Source: Methanobacteriota archaeon (GTDB lineage Archaea > Iainarchaeota > Iainarchaeia > JAADDC01). From it: 10,563 bases of DNA. Positions within the stretch are counted from its first letter, which is position 1. Every line of letters begins with the position of its first letter. The notes below the pieces were generated by a model that saw only the letters and a program-made list of their open reading frames with translations, made no database searches and had not been told where the DNA came from. Positions 5,865 through 10,563 of this stretch are shown here, one piece after another. The translations under genes and the position numbers were made by a program. The stretch is from NCBI GenBank assembly GCA_015662385.1, contig DQUH01000011.1:1-10563 (forward strand), in the 5' to 3' direction.

Positions 5865-7117
5865 TACACCCATTCATAAAAGTATTTGTACGCTCTGTAT
5901 GCCGATTCCACGTCCGCGCAGGCTACTACTTCCACGGGCGCGTGCATGGAAAGTACCGGGGCGCCCATGTCAACCACGTCGGAACCCCTGGTGGAGAAGT
6001 GCGTCGCAACCGTTCCACCACCTGCTTTGCCCGCCTTTCCAAGGGTCCCAGGCTGGTAGGGGACGTCGTTCTCCTCCAGGATCCGGCGCACCCACGCGAC
6101 GTACTCCGCCCTTGCCTCGCTGCCCAGGGCTTTTCCGCCCACCCCGGAATATTTCGATATCACCACGCCGTTGCCAAGCCTCGGGGCGTTGTCCTTGTCG
6201 TAAAGTTCTCCGTAAAGGGGGTCATAACCAGCAGATACGTCTGCAGAGATTACCCTGGAATGCGCGTAAAAATGCAAAAGCTGAGAATATGAACCGCTCC
6301 CCCCTGTTTTTTCAAGCAGCCTTATTATAAACCAGTCCAAGAGCTCCGAAGCAGCAGATGTTTCCGTTGTGCTGCCGACCTCTTCCCTATCCACAAAAAA
6401 GCCGATGGACATTCCCGCGTGGTAATCTGCATCTAGCAACGCCCTGAAAGACGCAAAAACGCTGGAGCGGTCATCGTGTCCGTATGCCATAATGAACTCC
6501 CTGTTAACCCCGAACAGTTCTGGCTCCACTCTCGGGACGAGCTTGAGGTCTGCAGAGATGAAATCCGGCTCGTCCACATCAAACTCGTCCCGTATCTTTT
6601 CAAGAACTGCATTTTTTCCGCCCAGCGCCACGATGGGCTCCAGCTTCTCTGGATCAAAAGCGTCGGAGAGTTTCTTCTGCCGCCAATCCCTGTCTAAATG
6701 TGGGGCGAAATCCGTTATTATCGTGGGTATGGAAACAGAGTACTCATTACCCTCAACAGTTACCACCTTTCCGCGTATCTCCAAGGGAATGCCTATCCAG
6801 TTGTAGTGTTTTATGCCCCCGTAATAGTGGGTCTTCAGGTACACGTACCCGTCCCTTTCCACAAAGGGTCTCGGCTTGAGGTCGATCCGGGGGGCGTCCA
6901 CGTGGGAAACTATGACCCTGCCCTCTGGCCTTTCCCCTATCACGGCAACCGCAAGAAAACTGCCACGCCTGAAGTACACCCCGTCCCCTTCTGACAACGA
7001 GTCCACAGCGCCTATCTCTTGAAAACCCGCACGCCTTGCTTCGGCGAGTAGCGCATCCACTACCTCCTCTTCCGTTTTGTTCTGGAGGAAACGCAAGTAG
7101 TCTGAAACAACCGCCAT
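5864..7117 (-). CDS. M18 family aminopeptidase
   Basis: This 417-residue cytoplasmic metallopeptidase is of the M18 (aspartyl aminopeptidase-like) family. These enzymes form large tetrahedral complexes and trim N-terminal residues, often acidic ones, from peptides. The zinc-site motifs are in order: VSHVDAPRIDLKPRP with His72 and Asp74, YGGIKHYNW (99-107), AYGHDDRSSV with the bridging Asp215, DREEVGS with Glu245 and Glu246, SADVSAGYDPLY with Asp293, and LSMHAPVEV with His392. The length is typical and nothing is missing. The ATG at 7117 has a TATA box 25 nt upstream and no Shine-Dalgarno, so a leaderless mRNA is likely. The gene is flanked by C/D box sRNAs at both ends: one antisense at its stop and one just upstream of its promoter. 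True substrate preference is not evident from the sequence. A general peptide-recycling role is the natural reading. Confidence 0.92.
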   Translation of the reverse strand: MAVVSDYLRFLQNKTEEEVVDALLAEARRAGFQEIGAVDSLSEGDGVYFRRGSFLAVAVIGERPEGRVIVSHVDAPRIDLKPRPFVERDGYVYLKTHYYGGIKHYNWIGIPLEIRGKVVTVEGNEYSVSIPTIITDFAPHLDRDWRQKKLSDAFDPEKLEPIVALGGKNAVLEKIRDEFDVDEPDFISADLKLVPRVEPELFGVNREFIMAYGHDDRSSVFASFRALLDADYHAGMSIGFFVDREEVGSTTETSAASELLDWFIIRLLEKTGGSGSYSQLLHFYAHSRVISADVSAGYDPLYGELYDKDNAPRLGNGVVISKYSGVGGKALGSEARAEYVAWVRRILEENDVPYQPGTLGKAGKAGGGTVATHFSTRGSDVVDMGAPVLSMHAPVEVVACADVESAYRAYKYFYEWV

Positions 7118-7138
7118 GATAAGAACTGCGGTCAGCGG

Positions 7139-7145
7139 TTTAAAA
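7139..7145 (-). promoter_or_regulatory. M18 aminopeptidase TATA box
   Basis: On the minus strand TTTTAAA, within CTTTTAAACC, is centred 25 nt before the ATG at 7117. Its four T residues lie 8 nt past the end of the upstream sRNA and could also serve as a weak terminator for it. Confidence 0.5.
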
Positions 7146-7152
7146 GTACTGG

Positions 7153-7213
7153 GGCTCAGGCGGTTTGCTTTTCATCACCACGGAAGTCAGCGGTTGTACA
7201 CGTCATCATCGCC
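7153..7213 (-). ncRNA. C/D box sRNA behind tRNA-Leu
   Basis: Read on the minus strand, this RNA has perfect C/D box architecture. A terminal stem pairs GGC (7213-7211) with GCC (7155-7153). Box C is ATGATGA (7209-7203), then a 12-nt guide CGTGTACAACCG (7202-7191), a perfect box D' CTGA (7190-7187), an 8-nt spacer, box C' GTGATGA (7178-7172), a 12-nt guide AAAGCAAACCGC (7171-7160) and box D CTGA (7159-7156). By the N-plus-five rule the D guide would direct methylation of the U in GCGGU, and the D' guide the second U in CGGUU. No target could be assigned by eye. The 5' end lies 13 nt after the tRNA-Leu 3' end with no T-rich terminator between, so it is probably cut from a tRNA-sRNA precursor. 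No TATA box is placed to drive it alone. Confidence 0.87.
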
Positions 7214-7225
7214 GAATTTTTTAAG

Positions 7226-7309
7226 TGCGGGGGCTGGGATTCGAACCCAGGCAGGCACTAAGCCACCGGACCCTCAATCCGGCCCCTTTGTCCCCTCGGG
7301 CACCCCCGC
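7226..7309 (-). tRNA. tRNA-Leu (anticodon GAG)
   Basis: This 84-nt class II tRNA reads CUC/CUU codons. The acceptor stem GCGGGGG (7309-7303) pairs with CCCCCGC (7233-7227), all G:C. The anticodon arm is CCGGA-TTGAGGG-TCCGG, giving anticodon GAG. It has the long variable arm expected for leucine and a T arm CTGGG-TTCGAAT-CCCAG. The discriminator base is A73, as leucine tRNAs require. CCA is not encoded, because C-T-T follows. No intron is present. The stems are much richer in G+C than the neighbouring coding sequence, as in thermophiles. Confidence 0.95.
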
Positions 7310-7350
7310 ACGCAGGCAAAGACTGCCCCAATATTCCTTTGGAGAGCAGG

Positions 7351-7358
7351 TTTAAAAT
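7351..7358 (-). promoter_or_regulatory. tRNA-Leu promoter
   Basis: On the minus strand ATTTTAAA followed by CC is a box A-like element in the 80-nt gap between the two tRNA genes. Transcription would start near 7328, leaving a leader of about 18 nt for RNase P to remove. The transcript would run through tRNA-Leu into the C/D box sRNA. Confidence 0.5.
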
Positions 7359-7389
7359 GCTTTGTCTAACGGCGAAGGTGGAGGGACAG

Positions 7390-7464
7390 TGGGGCCGCCC
7401 GGATTTGAACCGGGGACCTTCGCCTTGTAAGGGCGACGTCATAGCCAGGCTAGACCACGGCCCC
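7390..7464 (-). tRNA. tRNA-Val (anticodon UAC)
   Basis: This 75-nt class I tRNA reads GUA/GUG codons. The acceptor stem GGGGCCG (7464-7458) pairs with CGGCCCC (7397-7391). The D stem is GTC/GAC, the anticodon arm TCGCC-CTTACAA-GGCGA gives UAC, the variable loop is AGGTC, and the T arm is CCCGG-TTCAAAT-CCGGG. The discriminator is A73. CCA is not encoded and there is no intron. All acceptor pairs are G:C. Confidence 0.95.
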
Positions 7465-7490
7465 GCGTATAACCATTCCGCCGCCAAAAC

Positions 7491-7498
7491 CTTTTATT
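7491..7498 (-). promoter_or_regulatory. tRNA-Val TATA box
   Basis: On the minus strand AATAAAAG is centred about 31 nt before the 5' end of tRNA-Val, suggesting a leader of about 5 nt. It directly abuts the stop codon of the upstream CYTH-like gene, separated from it by one base. Confidence 0.55.
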
Positions 7499-7499
7499 G

Positions 7500-8072
7500 T
7501 TAGGTGCTACCGCCCCCTTCACCCCCTACCCCCTGCTGGAGGAGGAGCATCACAAGGAAACCGCGCACATCGTAAGGTAGTAAATCGTCTTTGCGTATGC
7601 CGTAACGTCTAAGAAATTCATACGCCCTGCGTTGCCTCCTGGCAAAGACCTCAGAGCTGACCCCTTCAAACCTGCGGTATATCCGTATAAAGCTACCGAA
7701 CTTTTTGATGGTGATGACGTCGCCGAAAAATTCCCGCCAGCGGTACCGCCATTCTGACACCGTGAACTCCCCCAGCTGCCGGTAACCGAGGTCGAGTAGT
7801 TTATACATAAGCCTCGTTTTCTCGCCGGACTCCACAACTTCATCCTCCTGGTCCCGCAGATCGTGGCCCAGATGCACGAGAACGGCCCGCTCATCTTCTC
7901 CGTTCCAAACGCGGACAGCGTAAAGATCCGGCGCTCCGTAGGCACCCTCCATAATGAAAAGGAGCGTTTCGTCGTAAGTCGTAGCACCTTTAGGTATAAC
8001 GTCCGGGTCCCGCCGTAGCCGAGCAAGCAGCAACTGCAGATCTTTAACCGGTGCGACAAGTTTGATGCGCAC
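7500..8072 (-). CDS. CYTH-like protein, catalytic motif degenerate
   Basis: This 190-residue protein shows the overall pattern of the CYTH fold (class IV adenylate cyclase / thiamine triphosphatase). That fold is an eight-stranded tunnel that binds triphosphates. Visible parallels are the TTYDETLLF strand near 31-39, LVHLGHDLRDQEDEVVES (65-82), the helix and strand LLDLGYRQLGEFTVSEWRYRWREF (92-115), and ITIKKFGSFIRIYR (120-133), which fits the usual LDxVxxLGxFxEIE. The N-terminus MRIKLVAPVKD aligns with the usual MExExKAxVxD, but the ExExK metal-binding motif is lost and the final EIE is IRIY. It may therefore bind a ligand without turning it over. The frame is open to 8300, but that extension lies over the plus-strand gene. 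The GTG at 8072 is chosen because it begins the domain and has a TATA box 26 nt upstream, suggesting a leaderless mRNA. Fold assignment is moderately sure; function is unknown. Confidence 0.6.
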   Translation of the reverse strand: MRIKLVAPVKDLQLLLARLRRDPDVIPKGATTYDETLLFIMEGAYGAPDLYAVRVWNGEDERAVLVHLGHDLRDQEDEVVESGEKTRLMYKLLDLGYRQLGEFTVSEWRYRWREFFGDVITIKKFGSFIRIYRRFEGVSSEVFARRQRRAYEFLRRYGIRKDDLLPYDVRGFLVMLLLQQGVGGEGGGST

Positions 8073-8073
8073 G

Positions 8074-8101
8074 TTAATAAAACGCGGCGGACATTTATTA
8101 A
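8074..8101. promoter_or_regulatory. interlocked divergent promoters
   Basis: The 32-bp gap between divergent starts holds two TATA boxes. TTAATAAAA on plus (8074-8082) is 27 nt before the ATG at 8105. TTAATAAATG on minus (8101-8092) is 26 nt before the GTG at 8072. Each box begins within a few bases of the other gene's start codon, so the two preinitiation complexes should exclude one another. Neither start has a Shine-Dalgarno. Confidence 0.6.
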
Positions 8102-8104
8102 CCC

Positions 8105-8416
8105 ATGGCCACGTACGAAGACTTCGCAGCACTGGACATACGCGTAGCGCTGGTAAAAGAGGTGGAGCGGATCCCGAAAAGCAAAAAGCTGTACAGGCTA
8201 AAGGTGGACCTCGGGGGGGAAGAGAGGACAGTTGTGGCGGGACTTGCGGAACGGTACGGGGAAAGAGAGCTCCTTGGCAAGAAAGTGGTCGTCCTTGCAA
8301 ACCTGGAACCCAGAACGATAATGGGGGTAAGATCAGAGGGCATGCTGCTGGCGGTGGAGGACGGTGCAGTTTTGACTCCGGAGAGGGACGTCAGGGCAGG
8401 TGCTAGAGTCCGCTAA
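8105..8416 (+). CDS. OB-fold tRNA-binding protein (MetRS beta-like)
   Basis: This 103-residue stand-alone tRNA-binding domain is of the Trbp111/CsaA and MetG C-terminal type. The family motifs are clear: DFAALDIRVALVKEVERIPKSKKLYRLKVDLGGEERTV begins the OB-fold (6-43), and the end has NLEPRTIMGVRSEGMLLAVED (66-86) with the characteristic G-x-R-S-x-G-M. Such proteins bind the tRNA elbow as dimers. In many archaea the domain is a separate partner of methionyl-tRNA synthetase, so a helper role there is the likeliest function; the synthetase itself is not in this window. The ATG at 8105 lies 27 nt after a TATA box and lacks a Shine-Dalgarno, consistent with a leaderless mRNA. The 3' end overlaps the convergent small membrane protein gene by 14 bp. 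Confidence 0.88.
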   Translation: MATYEDFAALDIRVALVKEVERIPKSKKLYRLKVDLGGEERTVVAGLAERYGERELLGKKVVVLANLEPRTIMGVRSEGMLLAVEDGAVLTPERDVRAGARVR

Positions 8417-8633
8417 GGGCCCTGACGTGCAGTTTCCAGAGGATTTTTATGAGCTGTACGTAAACAACAGTAAATATAAACAAGTAGAAATAATAGAGGA
8501 TGTTGCCGGAGCGCACGAAGTACTGCTCCCACTTGCTCGCCCATAGGTGGACCACCACTACGTAGAGGTAAACGGCAACCGATATGAAAAGGGTGTGGGC
8601 AAATGCCCTGAAGACCCGTTTACCCATCGCCAT
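8403..8633 (-). CDS. small two-helix membrane protein
   Basis: This is a 76-residue protein of unknown function. A short basic start (MAMGKRVFR) is followed by two hydrophobic segments, about 11-30 and 44-66, joined by a loop rich in aromatic residues and holding a few charges (WASKWEQYFVRSGN). It ends with a short basic tail. This looks like a helical hairpin in the cytoplasmic membrane. I recognise no family. Its ATG lies inside the end of the DNA ligase gene: ATGGCGATGGGTAA contains both the new start and the ligase stop, a 14-nt overlap typical of translational coupling. A second ATG two codons later, with GGGGG upstream, could be the true start. The 3' end overlaps the tRNA-binding protein gene by 14 bp. 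The overlaps on both sides and its clear membrane composition favour a real gene. Confidence 0.65.
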   Translation of the reverse strand: MAMGKRVFRAFAHTLFISVAVYLYVVVVHLWASKWEQYFVRSGNILYYFYLFIFTVVYVQLIKILWKLHVRALSGL

Positions 8634-10377
8634 CCCCCGTAGAGACTGTTTTCTGCTGTTCGTACATCTGTATTACCTCATCAACCGTGGTCGCGTCCTC
8701 CGGGCCTTTGTCGGACCGGATCCATCCGACAATTCTCGGAAAACGTAACGCGTACCCCCTCTCGCCGTCCCAGCCGGCAGTGTGGTTGGGGCTCCTTGTA
8801 ATCTCATCAGCCGCAACGGTTATTACGTACTTCGGCTCCACCCAGACGTCAGGCTCAAGCAGGGACACCACGCGGGCGGGCCTACGCGGAACACGGATCT
8901 CATCAAGGAGCTTCTTCATTTCCACCAGCTGCTCCTCCGTAAATCCCGTGCCCACTTTAGCCACGGTTCTGAAACAGTCGTCCTTGGGATCGTATACCGC
9001 CACGAGTATCCCTCCAAGACCAAAACGGGACCTCTTTCCCCTCCCTTTGTAATAACCAACGATGACCACGTCAAGGGTATCGGAGAGCTCCCCTTTGTAC
9101 GAGCGTTTCAGCTTGATCCAGGCCCATTTGCGGGCGCCGGCGATATATGGTGCCTTCAGGTCTTTTGCTATTATACCTTCGAGCCCGCGTTCCACACAGG
9201 ACTCGAAAAAGGCCTCCAGTTCCTTTACGGTAGAAACTATGCGCAGCTCAGAAACTGCAAAAACATCCCCTTTTTTTACCCTGCGCTCAAGCTCGGCACG
9301 CCGAGTTTTGTACGGCTTCTGGGTGTAGTCTGCGCCGTCAACATACATCAAATCAAAAGCAAAGAGTTTCAGCGGGTATTCCTCAACCGCTTCATTAATG
9401 CCGTATTTCCGTTTCCGCTGCATCGTCATTTGGAAAGGGTAGAACTCCCCTGTCTCTTCATTATAAGCGATTGCTTCCCCCTCGAATATCGCTTCTTCAG
9501 CGTCGAACTGTTCAAGAGTACCCTTTATAAGTTCTGGGAACATTTCAGTCATGTTTTCAAGGCGTCGGGAAAAAATCCACACCTTGTCCCCTTTCTTGTG
9601 AATCTGGCACCTGAAACCGTCGTATTTCGCCTCAGCAGCGCAGGTCCCCAGCCTGGAAATTATCTCTTCAGCCGAAGAGGCCCTCTGGGCAAGTGCTGGG
9701 CGGAGGGGTATCCCCACAACCACCTTGAAATTTTCGATGGCTGGAGGGCCCTCCTTGTATAAGACTTTCGCCACGTAGCCGAGATCTGAACAAAGGTTGT
9801 AAGCACGCTCCAGCTTTTCCTTGAATTCCCTTGTCCCCGTTACCGCAATGGCCAGGGCTTCCAGGATCGTTGCGTCCCCCACCCCCAGGCGCAGCCTGCC
9901 CAGAGGTATGCGTACTATGTACCTCGCCTCGATGGGTTCCGCATCGTTAAGAAGATCCGTCAATAGGCGTACTTTCAGTTCCTGCGAGCCCTTCCCCGAC
10001 GCCGTGGCGATCCGGTAAAAATTACCGTAAACGCGGTCCACGTCAAGGGGCCGGGAGAAAAGGGTTGCTTGCTTCTTGTTTGCAGCGAGCTTCTCGGCAA
10101 CAAACCCGAGGTCTCCGAGCTCCTTGTAGAGCCTCTCTACTTGGCCAACATCCACCCCAAAAGCGTTGGATATTGACTGGATGGCAAGCTTCTCACCGAT
10201 GCCCAGCTCTATGCCTGTATAAGGGGCTGCAACCCTTCCCTGAAGCAAGTAGACTATTTTATCTATGTTGTCAGGACTTGCTTTGGACAGGAGGGCTGCA
10301 AGTATGTCCACCATTTCTAGACGCGCCGACGTGTTCTCGAGCCGGGCGAACGTTTCCGCCAGCAGGCGAAACCTCAT
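8620..10377 (-). CDS. lig: ATP-dependent DNA ligase
   Basis: This 585-residue archaeal replicative and repair DNA ligase seals nicks through an enzyme-AMP intermediate. Domains in order are an N-terminal helical DNA-binding domain (about 1-210), the adenylation domain (about 211-425) and a C-terminal OB-fold (about 426-570). Motif I is EAKYDGFR with nucleotidyl Lys251. It is followed by FSRRLENMT (motif III region), FEGEAIAY with Glu299, LEGIIAKDL (motif IV) and AWIKLKR (motif V), so all catalytic elements are present. The frame is open upstream to 10452, but the extra 25 residues are not family-like and cover a TATA box. The ATG at 10377 starts MRFRLLAETFARLE, the usual archaeal N-terminus, and would give a nearly leaderless mRNA. 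It overlaps and is probably co-expressed with the small membrane protein gene. A PCNA-binding motif was not identified. Confidence 0.95.
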   Translation of the reverse strand: MRFRLLAETFARLENTSARLEMVDILAALLSKASPDNIDKIVYLLQGRVAAPYTGIELGIGEKLAIQSISNAFGVDVGQVERLYKELGDLGFVAEKLAANKKQATLFSRPLDVDRVYGNFYRIATASGKGSQELKVRLLTDLLNDAEPIEARYIVRIPLGRLRLGVGDATILEALAIAVTGTREFKEKLERAYNLCSDLGYVAKVLYKEGPPAIENFKVVVGIPLRPALAQRASSAEEIISRLGTCAAEAKYDGFRCQIHKKGDKVWIFSRRLENMTEMFPELIKGTLEQFDAEEAIFEGEAIAYNEETGEFYPFQMTMQRKRKYGINEAVEEYPLKLFAFDLMYVDGADYTQKPYKTRRAELERRVKKGDVFAVSELRIVSTVKELEAFFESCVERGLEGIIAKDLKAPYIAGARKWAWIKLKRSYKGELSDTLDVVIVGYYKGRGKRSRFGLGGILVAVYDPKDDCFRTVAKVGTGFTEEQLVEMKKLLDEIRVPRRPARVVSLLEPDVWVEPKYVITVAADEITRSPNHTAGWDGERGYALRFPRIVGWIRSDKGPEDATTVDEVIQMYEQQKTVSTGDGDG

Positions 10378-10402
10378 GTAATTAACTGTGGGGGAGCCTT
10401 GA

Positions 10403-10411
10403 TAAATAAAA
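10403..10411 (-). promoter_or_regulatory. DNA ligase TATA box
   Basis: On the minus strand TTTTATTTA is centred about 28-30 nt before the ATG at 10377. It decides against the longer reading frame starting at 10452, because that start would lie upstream of the promoter. Confidence 0.55.
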
Positions 10412-10450
10412 GTTGTTACCACCGAAAAAAGACGACGGAATATAGAGAAC

Positions 10451-10460
10451 AATATTAATT
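10451..10460 (+). promoter_or_regulatory. TATA box of right-edge gene
   Basis: AATATTAATT is centred about 25 nt before the ATG at 10480, the spacing seen at the other leaderless genes here. No Shine-Dalgarno lies between. It shares a 102-bp intergenic region with the divergent DNA ligase promoter. Confidence 0.45.
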
Positions 10461-10479
10461 ACGGGGTTGAATTTTTCCC

Positions 10480-10563
10480 ATGGCAGAGGGCAGAACAATC
10501 CAAGATGCAGTAAAAACGCTTGCAGATATGTGGAAAGAACAGGACAAAAAAGTGTGCGCTGAG
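10480..10563 (+). CDS. unrecognised protein, 5' part only
   Basis: This frame opens with an ATG at 10480 and runs without a stop for 28 codons to the window edge, so the 3' part is missing. The visible N-terminus, beginning MAEGRTIQDAVKTLADMW, then a lysine-rich stretch and a cysteine, looks like an amphipathic helix. I do not recognise the family. Support for it being real is the TATA box 25 nt upstream, placed as at the other genes, and its divergence from the ligase gene. Nothing can be said about function. Confidence 0.5.
   Translation, partial: MAEGRTIQDAVKTLADMWKEQDKKVCAE

Noticed and set aside
7310-7389. Further RNA gene between the two tRNAs.
   Set aside because: It has no C/D boxes or tRNA fold, only a promoter for tRNA-Leu and a 4-bp GGCA/TGCC hairpin in its leader.
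8073-8300. Upstream extension of the CYTH-like frame (76 extra residues).
   Set aside because: It is the antisense of the tRNA-binding protein gene, with a proline- and leucine-rich low-complexity translation. The GTG at 8072 has the promoter.
8782-9762. 326-codon plus-strand open frame inside the DNA ligase gene.
   Set aside because: It is antisense to conserved ligase motifs, and its translation shows no recognisable domain. It reflects codon bias of the real gene.
10378-10452. Upstream extension of the DNA ligase by 25 residues.
   Set aside because: It contains the TATA box and is not family-like; the archaeal ligase N-terminus starts at the ATG at 10377.
1-10563. Mobile elements, CRISPR arrays, attachment sites or a defence cluster.
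   Set aside because: No direct-repeat arrays, terminal inverted repeats, transposase or integrase motifs, or tRNA-flanking duplications were seen. The gene content is core metabolism and translation.

Overview
This window is archaeal chromosome. The evidence is a bifunctional fructose-1,6-bisphosphate aldolase/phosphatase, a ribose-1,5-bisphosphate isomerase, an ATP-dependent archaeal-type DNA ligase, an archaeal NMD3 homologue, two tRNA genes without encoded CCA, two C/D box sRNAs, and TATA boxes about 24-30 nt before most start codons. The tRNA acceptor stems are wholly G:C although the protein genes look only about half G+C by eye. That and the C/D sRNAs suggest a thermophile. The lineage cannot be fixed from the sequence alone; a euryarchaeal-like organism is the best guess. 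No transposon, CRISPR array, integrase or phage gene is visible, and there is no gene-free stretch of 300 bases or more.

Layout. 49-1341: ribose-1,5-bisphosphate isomerase (minus) and a small HTH/zinc-ribbon regulator (plus) diverge from one shared TATA box. 1426-2520: fructose-bisphosphate aldolase/phosphatase (plus), ending 2 bases from an aromatic-type amino acid permease (minus, 2523-3647). Behind the permease on the same strand is a divergent FdhD-like protein that lacks the catalytic cysteines (3669-4412). 4528-5776: a small metallophosphoesterase (plus) overlaps tail to tail with an NMD3-like protein (minus). 5809-7213: an M18 aminopeptidase (minus) flanked by two C/D box sRNAs. 7226-7464: tRNA-Leu(GAG) and tRNA-Val(UAC), both minus. 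7500-8416: a degenerate CYTH-like protein (minus) diverging from an OB-fold tRNA-binding protein (plus). 8403-10377: DNA ligase followed by a translationally coupled two-helix membrane protein (minus). 10480 onward: start of an unrecognised plus-strand gene cut by the window edge.

How it fits together. The isomerase makes ribulose-1,5-bisphosphate for type III Rubisco in the archaeal AMP salvage route. The resulting 3-phosphoglycerate can enter gluconeogenesis, whose final steps the aldolase/phosphatase carries out. Several other genes serve RNA and translation: two tRNAs, two methylation guides, the NMD3 homologue and the tRNA-binding protein. Most genes appear to be transcribed singly from tightly packed, sometimes shared or interlocked promoters giving leaderless mRNAs, several with GTG starts.

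The most notable items are the two C/D box sRNAs, one 13 nt behind tRNA-Leu and probably co-transcribed with it, and two proteins (FdhD-like and CYTH-like) that keep a family fold signature but have lost the catalytic residues.
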